From Candidatus Microgenomates bacterium (lineage in GTDB: Bacteria; Patescibacteriota; Microgenomatia; UBA8517): 44,742 bases of DNA. The position numbers and the translations under genes are program-made. Below the pieces are notes generated by a model, which saw nothing but the letters and a program-made list of their open reading frames with translations, was not told the DNA's origin and searched no databases. Below, in pieces: positions 24,958 to 32,974 of the stretch; position 1 is the stretch's first letter; each line of letters starts with the position of its first letter. The stretch covers positions 1 through 44,742 of the forward strand of contig JADHUT010000006.1 in the NCBI GenBank assembly GCA_016784385.1, written 5' to 3'.

Positions 24958-25569
24958 ATGATAGAAAAGACTGTAGTTATTTTTTCCTCAATTATATTAG
25001 CTCTTACCATACTTGCTGTATCAATTTTCAGAGGAGCCACTCCTCGTTATGCATTTTCTCCAGCAACCCCAATTCCTAAAAGTGAAGCAAAAGAAGAAAT
25101 GGTGGAAATTGATTATCAACTACCTTACCCTGGTAAGGTAATACCGGGTGACTTTCTTTGGTACCCTAAAGTACTTCGAGACAAGCTTCAATATCTATTG
25201 TCCTTTACACCACAAAAGAAAGCAGAATTTAATCTTTTGTGTGCAAACAAAAGACTTGGTATGGCACTAATGTTATTTGAAAATGGGAAGCCGGATTTGG
25301 CATATTCTACCTTGACTAAGTCTGAAAAGTATTTAGAAAATGTGTTTACCAATAATCCTGAAGATATACAATTTTTAAAAGAACTGTCCAATGCTTCATT
25401 AAAACACATCCAAGTAATAGAGCAACTTTTAGTACCGCTCTCTCCAGAAGATCTTCAACCAAAAGTAATTGAGTCAGCCAACAAAGCAAGAAATTCTTAC
25501 AATAAAGCACGCGACCTACTAAGGTCAAAAGGGGAAGTGGCCCCAACAAATCCCTTTGAATCTGAATAA
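24958..25569 (+). CDS. DUF5667-like membrane-anchored protein
   Basis: 203 residues: an N-terminal hydrophobic helix (about 5-24), then a helical outside domain. LPYPGKVIPGDFLWYPKVLR followed by KKAEFNLLCANKRLGMALML is the recognisable DUF5667 pattern. Function unknown. TATAAT at 24941-24946 with TTGATT 17 nt upstream forms a plausible promoter. Confidence 0.75.
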   Translation: MIEKTVVIFSSIILALTILAVSIFRGATPRYAFSPATPIPKSEAKEEMVEIDYQLPYPGKVIPGDFLWYPKVLRDKLQYLLSFTPQKKAEFNLLCANKRLGMALMLFENGKPDLAYSTLTKSEKYLENVFTNNPEDIQFLKELSNASLKHIQVIEQLLVPLSPEDLQPKVIESANKARNSYNKARDLLRSKGEVAPTNPFESE

Positions 25570-25599
25570 ACTCCCCCCTTTGTAATATAAATCTTGTGC

Positions 25600-25836
25600 A
25601 TTTTTTCTGGTGTTTATTTTTTTAATTTCTGCACTATTTCCGCGAGCAATTTATTCTCTCTTTTTTTAGCTATGCGCTACGGGTAGCTTGATATAGATAA
25701 ACATATTTGTTAGTAGTTGACTTACTAGGACTAGTGTTTCAATATCAATTCTGTCACTAGGGTTAGCGTATTTGCTTTCCACATGTGAAACTTGGTTATT
25801 CTTTGTGAAAACAAAAAGTAAATATGAAATGTCCAT
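25600..25836 (-). pseudogene. Possible broken XRE-type regulator remnant
   Basis: On the minus strand 25836-25666 reads as a frame with NNQVSHVESKYANPSDRIDI then ETLVLVSQLLTNMFIYIKLP, which looks like the second half of a Cro/C1 helix-turn-helix. After the stop, another frame continues with KRENKLLAEIVQKLKK, as if by a frameshift. The N-terminal half is missing, because the nrdR start occupies that DNA. This could be chance, but the pattern is unusual for intergenic sequence. Confidence 0.35.
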
Positions 25837-26264
25837 TTTGCAGCAACACCGATACACAAGTTTTGGAGTCGAGAGTGTCAGAAGATGGTCATGGAATGAG
25901 AAGAAGAAGAGAGTGTGGTAAGTGTAAAAAAAGATTTACTACGCAAGAGTTGGTTAGAAAGTCGGCTCTCTGGGTTATTAAAAATGACGGCAAGAGAGAA
26001 CTTTTTGAAAAAGAGAAAATTAAAAAAGGAATACTGCGAGCAATTGAAAAAAGACCAGTATCGATGGATCTTGTAAATGAAGTACTAGATCAGGTGGAGC
26101 AGGAAATGCTTCGAGCTGAAAAAGAAGAAGTGCAAAGTAGGGCAGTAGGAAATGCAGTTTTAAAAAGACTTAAAAAAATTGACAAAGTAGCATGGTTAAG
26201 ATTTGCAAGTGTATACATGAGGTTTGAGGAATTAGAAGATTTCGAAAAATGGCTAGAAAAATAA
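25824..26264 (+). CDS. nrdR: Transcriptional repressor NrdR
   Basis: 146 residues. N-terminal zinc ribbon (CPFC at 3-6, CGKC about 31-34) with the conserved VLESRVSEDGHGMRRRRECG, followed by an ATP-cone domain from about residue 48. NrdR senses ATP/dATP and represses ribonucleotide reductase genes. It overlaps nrdJ by 16 nt, its obvious target. No clear NrdR box pair is seen upstream. Confidence 0.95.
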   Translation: MKCPFCSNTDTQVLESRVSEDGHGMRRRRECGKCKKRFTTQELVRKSALWVIKNDGKRELFEKEKIKKGILRAIEKRPVSMDLVNEVLDQVEQEMLRAEKEEVQSRAVGNAVLKRLKKIDKVAWLRFASVYMRFEELEDFEKWLEK

Positions 26265-28840
26265 AAACAAAAGGTAAAGTAAAAAAAAGATTGAATAACA
26301 AGATATCTTTTAAAGATTTTGTTGCTCCAACACACGAGTCTATAAAGGAGGAAATTAAAAAGAAAGTTGGTATTCAACCTAAAAGGCCAACTGACTTGCA
26401 AAATGGCAATTGGACTGAACAATCATTGAAGGTTTTAAAAGAAAGATATTTGATGAAAGACAATGATTTGAACCCCATCGAAACCCCTGAAGATATGATT
26501 TGGAGAGTTTCTTGGGAGATTGCCTCATCAGAAGCCAGATGGGGAAGTGATGAAAAGCAGGTAATGGAGTCGGCGCGAGATTTTTACAATCTAATGATAT
26601 CTCGCAAATTTATGCCAAATTCTCCAACACTTATGAACGCGGGTACCGGTAACGGATTGCAGTATTCTGCTTGCTTTGTTCTTCCAGTTGAGGACTCAAT
26701 GGAGGGTATATTTGATGCCTTAAAATACCAGGCAATTATCCACAAAACTGGTGGTGGTACTGGATTTTCTTTTAACAGGTTAAGGCCGTTTGGATCTATT
26801 GTTAAAACAAGCTCGGGTACAGCATCAGGGCCAGTTTCTTTCATGAGAATTTTTGACGCATCAACCAATGAAGTGAAGCAAGGTGGAAAAAGAAGGGGGG
26901 CCAATATGGGAATATTGAGAGTTGATCATCCTGATATTTTGGAATTTATTCACTGTAAAGAAGAGGGTGGAATAACCAACTTCAATATTTCAGTAGGAAT
27001 TACAGATAAATTTATGCAAGCTTACAAAAATGATGAAGGTTATGAGCTTGTGGACCCTAGAACTAATGAAGTGATGAAAACTTTGTCTGCAAGAGAAGTT
27101 TTTGATGAGATCGCAGATGGAGCCCATAGAACTGGAGACCCCGGATTGATCTTTTTAGACAAGATGAACAGAGGGTCTTCCAACCCTGTTCCGTCTCTCG
27201 GTCCAATAGAAGCAACTAATCCATGCGGAGAGCAAATGTTATATCCATATGATGCATGCAACTTGGGAAGTATATTTTTAACCTATTTTGTCAAAGATGA
27301 AAAAGGTCTATCGCTTAATAAGCGAATTGATTGGGAAGGATTAAAAGAAGCTACGAGAATTGCTACAAGATTTTTAGATAATGTAATCGAAGTTAATCCA
27401 TACCCTCTTGAAGAAATAAGGAAAACAGTTCATTCAATTAGAAGAATAGGGTTGGGTATTGGTGGTTGGGCTGACATGCTCCTTTCACTGGGAATTCCTT
27501 ATGATTCTCAAAAGGCTCTAGATTTAGCAGGAAAAGTGATGAAAACTATTCAAAAAGAGGCAGTTTCAGAAACACAAAAACTGGCTATATCTAGAGGTGC
27601 ATTTCCTCTTTTTGAAAATTCAATTTACAAAAACAAAACTCCTAGGAGAAATTCTACAGTCACCACAATTGCTCCAACAGGCACAATATCAATTATTGCG
27701 GGTTCCAGTTCTGGAATTGAACCCTTGTTTGCAATTGCATATCAGCACATTGTAAAAGACAAGCATTTTGACAGAAAGATGTCATTTATTAATCCATACT
27801 TTGAAGAAGTGGCAAAGAGTGAAGGTTTTTGGAGTCCTGAACTTATGGATAAAGTTTCAGAACATGGAGTAGTTAGAGGGTTAACCGAAATTCCAGAAAA
27901 AACAAGAAAAGTTTTTGGAACTTCCCACGAGATTGACCCAATTTGGCATATTAAAACTCAGTCAATTTTTCAAAAATATACTGAAAATGCAGTTAGTAAA
28001 ACTATTAATTTAAGACACGATGTCACGGTGGACGATGTAAAAGATGCTTATATACAATCATGGGAAAGTGAGTGTAAAGGGGTTACGGTATTTAGAGATG
28101 GTTGCAAAGATGCTCAAGTACTAAATCTTGGAGTAAAAGATAAAGCTAAAAATGTCGAAGAAATACAAGACGTGGTAGTTGATGAAGATCCCCTAAGACA
28201 AAGGCCGTATGTGGTGACAGGGTCAACTTATAAAATGGGAACTCCTGTTGGTACTGCATTTGTAACTATAAATGAAGACACTGAAGGCCAACCTCTGGAA
28301 GTGTTTATTAATGTTGGTAAAGCCGGGAGTGATGTTGCAGCGATGGCAGAAGCTTTGGGTAGAACCATTTCCACTTCATTAAAATTCAAAGGAGGAGTTA
28401 CTGCCACAGAGCGAGCCAGAGAATTTGCAGAACAATTAGCAGGAATTGGTGGGAGAAGGTCAATTGGTTTTGGACCAACAAAAATAAGATCCCTGCCAGA
28501 TGCAGTAGCTGGGGCACTTTCTATCCACTATAAATTTGGAATTAACGGATACCATCTGAGCCCTCAGATTTTTAATGGAGACAAGGTATATACAAATGGG
28601 CAAGCAAATACACAAGAGATTGGGACGGAAGAACCCACAAAAGAAGAAACTGAAAAAGTTTCAGGAGATTTGTTTGTAGCAGACAGCGAAAAAGCAAACG
28701 AATCAGATTATCTGCAACTTTCCACAGACCAGACACATGCCCAAAAACCAGGTGATATTTGTCCTTCTTGCGGGGCCAGCGCATTAGTTTTTCAAGAAGG
28801 GTGTTCAAAATGCCACGCATGTGGACATAGTGAGTGTTAA
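26249..28840 (+). CDS. nrdJ: Adenosylcobalamin-dependent ribonucleoside-diphosphate reductase (class II)
   Basis: 863 residues. Reduces ribonucleotides to deoxyribonucleotides using a radical generated from adenosylcobalamin. Class II core motifs: SPTLMNAGT, STGTASGP-like SSGTASGPVSFMRIF, ATNPCGEQ with the active-site Cys, and APTGTISIIAG. The C-terminal FGPTKIRSLPDAVAGALSIH region and a terminal zinc finger (CPSC...CSKCHACGHSEC) are typical of long NrdJ. No small subunit gene is present, as expected for class II. The next gene encodes the enzyme that makes its cofactor. Confidence 0.96.
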   Translation: MARKIKTKGKVKKRLNNKISFKDFVAPTHESIKEEIKKKVGIQPKRPTDLQNGNWTEQSLKVLKERYLMKDNDLNPIETPEDMIWRVSWEIASSEARWGSDEKQVMESARDFYNLMISRKFMPNSPTLMNAGTGNGLQYSACFVLPVEDSMEGIFDALKYQAIIHKTGGGTGFSFNRLRPFGSIVKTSSGTASGPVSFMRIFDASTNEVKQGGKRRGANMGILRVDHPDILEFIHCKEEGGITNFNISVGITDKFMQAYKNDEGYELVDPRTNEVMKTLSAREVFDEIADGAHRTGDPGLIFLDKMNRGSSNPVPSLGPIEATNPCGEQMLYPYDACNLGSIFLTYFVKDEKGLSLNKRIDWEGLKEATRIATRFLDNVIEVNPYPLEEIRKTVHSIRRIGLGIGGWADMLLSLGIPYDSQKALDLAGKVMKTIQKEAVSETQKLAISRGAFPLFENSIYKNKTPRRNSTVTTIAPTGTISIIAGSSSGIEPLFAIAYQHIVKDKHFDRKMSFINPYFEEVAKSEGFWSPELMDKVSEHGVVRGLTEIPEKTRKVFGTSHEIDPIWHIKTQSIFQKYTENAVSKTINLRHDVTVDDVKDAYIQSWESECKGVTVFRDGCKDAQVLNLGVKDKAKNVEEIQDVVVDEDPLRQRPYVVTGSTYKMGTPVGTAFVTINEDTEGQPLEVFINVGKAGSDVAAMAEALGRTISTSLKFKGGVTATERAREFAEQLAGIGGRRSIGFGPTKIRSLPDAVAGALSIHYKFGINGYHLSPQIFNGDKVYTNGQANTQEIGTEEPTKEETEKVSGDLFVADSEKANESDYLQLSTDQTHAQKPGDICPSCGASALVFQEGCSKCHACGHSEC

Positions 28841-28887
28841 AGTCCTTTCAATAAAACAAATCCGGCCCACTTTGGTATGATATGGCA

Positions 28888-29379
28888 ATGTCTGTTTACA
28901 CAAAAAAGGGGGACAAAGGAAAAACTTCAGTTTTGGGTGGAAAGAGGATTTCAAAAAATTCAAAAGTAATTAACGCAATTGGAGCAATAGATGAACTAAA
29001 TTCATACATCGGTATTATTGGAAGATTGGAAAGTATCCAAAAAAATCTTTTTACAATTAATTCAATTTTGGCTGGGTCTGATTTGAAATTGCCCCCAAAT
29101 GCTACAAAAAAAATGGAGATTGAAATTGACAAAACAGAAGGGAAACTGCCAGTTTTAAAAAACTTCATTATATATAGTGGAACCTCAAGAGCAAAAAGAC
29201 TTTTCTTTGCAAGAAGTATATGTCGTCGCGCAGAAAGAATTTTGGTATGCTTGCCAAATATCCAAAAAAACAATCCTGAGATACTCAAATTCATAAATAG
29301 ACTGAGTGACTATTTGTTTACAATGGCAAGAAGCGAGAACTATTCTAAAAAGATTAAAGAACTCACCTGGAATCAGTGA
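28888..29379 (+). CDS. ATP:cob(I)alamin adenosyltransferase (PduO type)
   Basis: 163 residues. It converts cob(I)alamin to adenosylcobalamin, the cofactor of NrdJ encoded 47 nt upstream. Family marks: the start VYTKKGDKGKTSVLGG, the active-site block ARSICRRAERIL and the closing FINRLSDYLFTMAR. ATG 28888 is preferred to 28882 because TATGAT (28876-28881) ends 6 nt before it and the protein then begins as the family does. Confidence 0.9.
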   Translation: MSVYTKKGDKGKTSVLGGKRISKNSKVINAIGAIDELNSYIGIIGRLESIQKNLFTINSILAGSDLKLPPNATKKMEIEIDKTEGKLPVLKNFIIYSGTSRAKRLFFARSICRRAERILVCLPNIQKNNPEILKFINRLSDYLFTMARSENYSKKIKELTWNQ

Positions 29380-29394
29380 TATACTAAATTTAGT

Positions 29395-29757
29395 ATGGCG
29401 CTATTTCCTGAAAAAGAACCAAAGAATATTGCTACTGAAGTAGGGGGTGAAGAACCTTCTGCCTTAAACATTGAAAGAAAAGAAGTCGTTACCCCAATTC
29501 CTACTCAATTTAAGGCACAAGTCGCAGACGATTCTGGAAACCCAATAATTCAAACCCCACAAACCAAAAAGGTTCAGATTACAATTCCTGCGACCAGCGA
29601 GGAAGAGCTGCAAAAAAACAGAAAAGAAAAAACAACAACAACGACTTCTTGGAACGCATCATTTTTACTGCGTGTAATACAAAAAGCCTTGCATTTTGGA
29701 AAGCAGGTTTTATTTTCGCCTATAAAAATGCAAAATGAAGGAGGAAAGGCAAGATGA
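29395..29757 (+). CDS. Hypothetical protein upstream of a TraD/HerA-like ATPase
   Basis: 120 residues, mostly low-complexity polar sequence (many Pro, Thr, Lys, Glu) with a short helical end (LLRVIQKALHFGKQVLF). It overlaps the ATPase gene by 4 nt (ATGA), so the two are probably translated together. TATACT at 29380-29385 and a perfect 16-bp palindrome ATACTAAATTTAGTAT (29381-29396) overlap the start codon. Function unknown. Confidence 0.65.
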   Translation: MALFPEKEPKNIATEVGGEEPSALNIERKEVVTPIPTQFKAQVADDSGNPIIQTPQTKKVQITIPATSEEELQKNRKEKTTTTTSWNASFLLRVIQKALHFGKQVLFSPIKMQNEGGKAR

Positions 29758-32081
29758 TAATACCTGATATAACAACAATTGTTACAACATTTTTTTTGGT
29801 GATAATCTTACTTTTCTTGGTTGCTGCTATTGGTTATTTTCTTTTCGTAATATTTAAGTATAGAGGTAGGGAAACAAAATCCATTGATTCAGTTCTTTTC
29901 CAGGTTTCAATGCCTCGCCTTAATGAAATAAAAATAGATGCAATGGAGCAACTTTTTGCCTCTTTGTATTCTATTAAAAAAGGAGGGTGGAAGCAGAAAT
30001 TTTCGGTGCAGCCAGCTATTTCTTTTGAGATTATTGCTCGTGAAGAAGATATAAAGTTTTACATTTGGACCCCAGTCGAAACAAAAGATTTGGTGGAAAA
30101 ACAGGTTCACGGAGCATATCCAGATGCAGAAGTATTGGAAGTTGATGAAATAAACATATTTGATACCAAGGGTGCAGTTGCTTATAAATCACTCCAACTT
30201 GGCAAAGCCAATCATTACCCTCTAAAAACTTTCAAAGATTTGCCAACTGACATTATGGCCTCTATTACATCATCTCTTGCAAAAATGGGGAAGGGAGAAG
30301 CTGCTTCAATTCAAATATTGGTTTCACCAGCTGAGTCTGATTGGCAAAAGAATGGTAGTAAGTTTATTTCAGACACCAAAAAACAAGAAAGTACAGCTGA
30401 AAGTGCAAAATATTCAGTATCAGGTAAAACTTTGGAAGCAGTTGAGGGGAAAGTTTCAAAACCTGGGTTTGTTACTTCTATAAGAATAGTGGTGGTATCG
30501 GGCAGCAAAGAAACTGCAAAGACTCATTTGGGCAATATTGTCTCGTCCATAGGTCAAACTGCAGGGGATATGAATAATTTGGGAAGCAGAAAAATTTACA
30601 ACAAAGGGGCCTTCATGCAGGACTTTTTGTATAGGTATCAACCAATGTTCCATGTCTTAAAAAATCATGAAAGTATCTTAAACTCAGAAGAGCTGTCAAC
30701 AATTTTTCATTTTCCCAATAGACAAGTTACTACACCACACATTCACTGGTTGCACAGTAAAACTGCTCCTGCACCCGCTGAGATACCCAGCAGCGGCCTT
30801 TATTTGGGTAAAAGTGTATATAGAGGTGTGAATAGAGATATATATATGGGAGACGATGATAGAAGTAGACACACCTATATTATCGGAGCCACAGGTACTG
30901 GAAAAACTGAACTTATGAAAAGCATGATTATGCAAGACATTCGAGCCGGGAAAGGCATCTGTTTTATGGACCCACACGGTGATGCAGTAGAGGATATATT
31001 AAAACTTATTCCTCCAGAAAGAGCAGAAGATGTTATTTACTTTAGACCAAGTGATACAGCCAGACCAATGGGCCTTAATCTATTGGAAGCAAAAACTGAA
31101 GATCAAAAGCATTTTGTAACAACATCTGTCATTAATATGATGTACAAGCTCTTTGACCCTCATAAGACCGGTATTGTTGGACCACGTTTTGAACATGCCG
31201 TGAGAAACGCCATGTTAACAGTCATGGTAGAGCCAGGAAGTACTTTTATTGAGGTAATGCGTGCATTAACTGATGCAAAATTTGTTCAAGAGCTTCTTCC
31301 CAAAGTAGAAGACCCAATTATAAGGCGATACTGGACTGATCAAATCGCACAAACTTCTGATTTTCATAAATCAGAGGTATTGGATTACATTACTTCAAAA
31401 TTTGGCCGATTCGTTACAAACAGAATGATTAGAAATATAATTGGTCAATCCACTTCATCTTTCTCTTTTAGAGATGTTATGGATAACGGAAAAATATTAC
31501 TAATTAACCTGGCAAAAGGAGAACTGTCAGAAGAAAATTCAAACTTTTTGGGGCTAATTTTAGTTCCCCGTATTCTAATGGCTGCCATGAGTAGGACTGA
31601 TACACCAGAAGACCAAAGAAGACCTTTCTATTTGTATGTTGATGAATTCCAGAATTTCGCTACACCTGACTTTGCAGTAATACTTTCAGAAGCTAGAAAA
31701 TACAAACTTAATCTAACTGTTGCTAATCAATTTATAGGACAAATGGAGGAAGATGTAAAAAATGCTATTTTTGGAAATGTGGGTACAAAGATTTCATTTA
31801 GGGCAGGTGTCACCGATGCTAACTATCTACAACATGAGTTTGCACCAACATTTGGGGAAGATGATTTACTCAATGTCCAAAGATACCATGCATATGTAAA
31901 AACAATTGTGAACAACCAACCAGTTACACCATTTTCATTAGATACAACCCTGGATTTATCAAAAATAAAAGCACAAGAAGATACAAGGGTTTCTGAAATA
32001 ATTCAAGAAATGAGTAGACTAAAGAATGGAAGAGATGCTGGACTTGTGGAAGTAGAGATTGCAAGAAGAGCAAAGCTCTGA
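29754..32081 (+). CDS. Membrane-anchored TraD/HerA-type ATPase
   Basis: 775 residues. One N-terminal helix (about 8-32), an uncharacterised middle, then a P-loop ATPase with Walker A GATGTGKT (about 378-385) followed by MDPHGDAVEDIL and Walker B LYVDEFQNFAT. The pattern is that of TraD/TraG-like coupling proteins with a TraM-recognition region. Such ATPases move DNA or protein. No other conjugation gene is in the window, so it may serve a pilus, secretion or DNA-uptake system. Confidence 0.85.
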   Translation: MIIPDITTIVTTFFLVIILLFLVAAIGYFLFVIFKYRGRETKSIDSVLFQVSMPRLNEIKIDAMEQLFASLYSIKKGGWKQKFSVQPAISFEIIAREEDIKFYIWTPVETKDLVEKQVHGAYPDAEVLEVDEINIFDTKGAVAYKSLQLGKANHYPLKTFKDLPTDIMASITSSLAKMGKGEAASIQILVSPAESDWQKNGSKFISDTKKQESTAESAKYSVSGKTLEAVEGKVSKPGFVTSIRIVVVSGSKETAKTHLGNIVSSIGQTAGDMNNLGSRKIYNKGAFMQDFLYRYQPMFHVLKNHESILNSEELSTIFHFPNRQVTTPHIHWLHSKTAPAPAEIPSSGLYLGKSVYRGVNRDIYMGDDDRSRHTYIIGATGTGKTELMKSMIMQDIRAGKGICFMDPHGDAVEDILKLIPPERAEDVIYFRPSDTARPMGLNLLEAKTEDQKHFVTTSVINMMYKLFDPHKTGIVGPRFEHAVRNAMLTVMVEPGSTFIEVMRALTDAKFVQELLPKVEDPIIRRYWTDQIAQTSDFHKSEVLDYITSKFGRFVTNRMIRNIIGQSTSSFSFRDVMDNGKILLINLAKGELSEENSNFLGLILVPRILMAAMSRTDTPEDQRRPFYLYVDEFQNFATPDFAVILSEARKYKLNLTVANQFIGQMEEDVKNAIFGNVGTKISFRAGVTDANYLQHEFAPTFGEDDLLNVQRYHAYVKTIVNNQPVTPFSLDTTLDLSKIKAQEDTRVSEIIQEMSRLKNGRDAGLVEVEIARRAKL

Positions 32082-32113
32082 TAGTCTACTTTTAGTTTTC
32101 AAACAAAACAATT

Positions 32114-32974
32114 ATGAATATTGGAATAATAGGTTGGGGATTTGTAGGGGAAGCCACGGGCACTGGCTTTTCAAAATCAAAAAAGAATAATGTTTTTTGG
32201 TTTGATAAATTCAAAAAAAGTCCAGACACTTTTGACGAAGTAGTGGAAAAGAGTGAGTTTATTTTTGTTTGTGTTCCAACTCCAATGCACAGAGATTATT
32301 CAGGAATGGACATGAGTATTGTCGAGGGGGTAGTGGAGCAAATTGCCTCAATGATTAGGGGCACTAAAAAGATATTAATTATCAAGTCAACCGCACTTCC
32401 AGGGACAACTGACAAATTTGCAAAAAAATATCCAAATGTAAATTTTGTAATGAATCCTGAGTTTTTAACACAGAAGAATGCCAAAGCCGATTTTTTGAAT
32501 CCCGCAAGAACCGTAATTGGAGCAAAAAACAAAAGTGTTGTAGATAGAATAAAAAAGCTTTACAAAACGATATTACCAAAGGATCATGAATACCACATTA
32601 CAGATACCACTAGCGCTGAGGTCATTAAATATATGAGCAATATAATGCTTGCTTCAAAAATACTGCTTGCAAATGAGTTTTACTTTTTAAGTAAAAAAGT
32701 AGGGGCAGACTACAACAAAGTCAGACGAGCTGTTGAAGCAGATCCAAGAGTGGGACCTTTCCTGAAAGTTCCAGGATGGGATGGAGACTTTGGTTTTGGG
32801 GGAGCATGTTTTCCAAAGGACACATTGGGAATACTCTCTTTTGCAAAGAAACAAAAAATTGACATGTCTGCACTAGAGGCTATTTGGAAGAAGAATCTTA
32901 AATTGCGAAAGACGAGAGACTGGGAAAAAATGGACAATGCTTTTGGTAGAGGTGCTTCAAAGAAAAAAAAGTAG
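32114..32974 (+). CDS. Short UDP-glucose/GDP-mannose dehydrogenase-like protein
   Basis: 286 residues. Rossmann start IGIIGWGFVGEATG, FVCVPTPMH, KSTALPGTTDKFAKKYPNV and the catalytic GFGGACFPKD (Cys near 232). Typical enzymes are about 390-450 residues and have a C-terminal UDP-binding domain. This one stops soon after the active-site Cys with a basic tail, so it lacks that domain. Substrate unclear. The antisense of its 3' end is open in frame with the serine recombinase gene. Confidence 0.85.
   Translation: MNIGIIGWGFVGEATGTGFSKSKKNNVFWFDKFKKSPDTFDEVVEKSEFIFVCVPTPMHRDYSGMDMSIVEGVVEQIASMIRGTKKILIIKSTALPGTTDKFAKKYPNVNFVMNPEFLTQKNAKADFLNPARTVIGAKNKSVVDRIKKLYKTILPKDHEYHITDTTSAEVIKYMSNIMLASKILLANEFYFLSKKVGADYNKVRRAVEADPRVGPFLKVPGWDGDFGFGGACFPKDTLGILSFAKKQKIDMSALEAIWKKNLKLRKTRDWEKMDNAFGRGASKKKK

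Noticed and set aside
26249-28840. Intein in nrdJ
   Set aside because: The protein runs without a Cys/Ser-to-His-Asn insertion between conserved RNR motifs.
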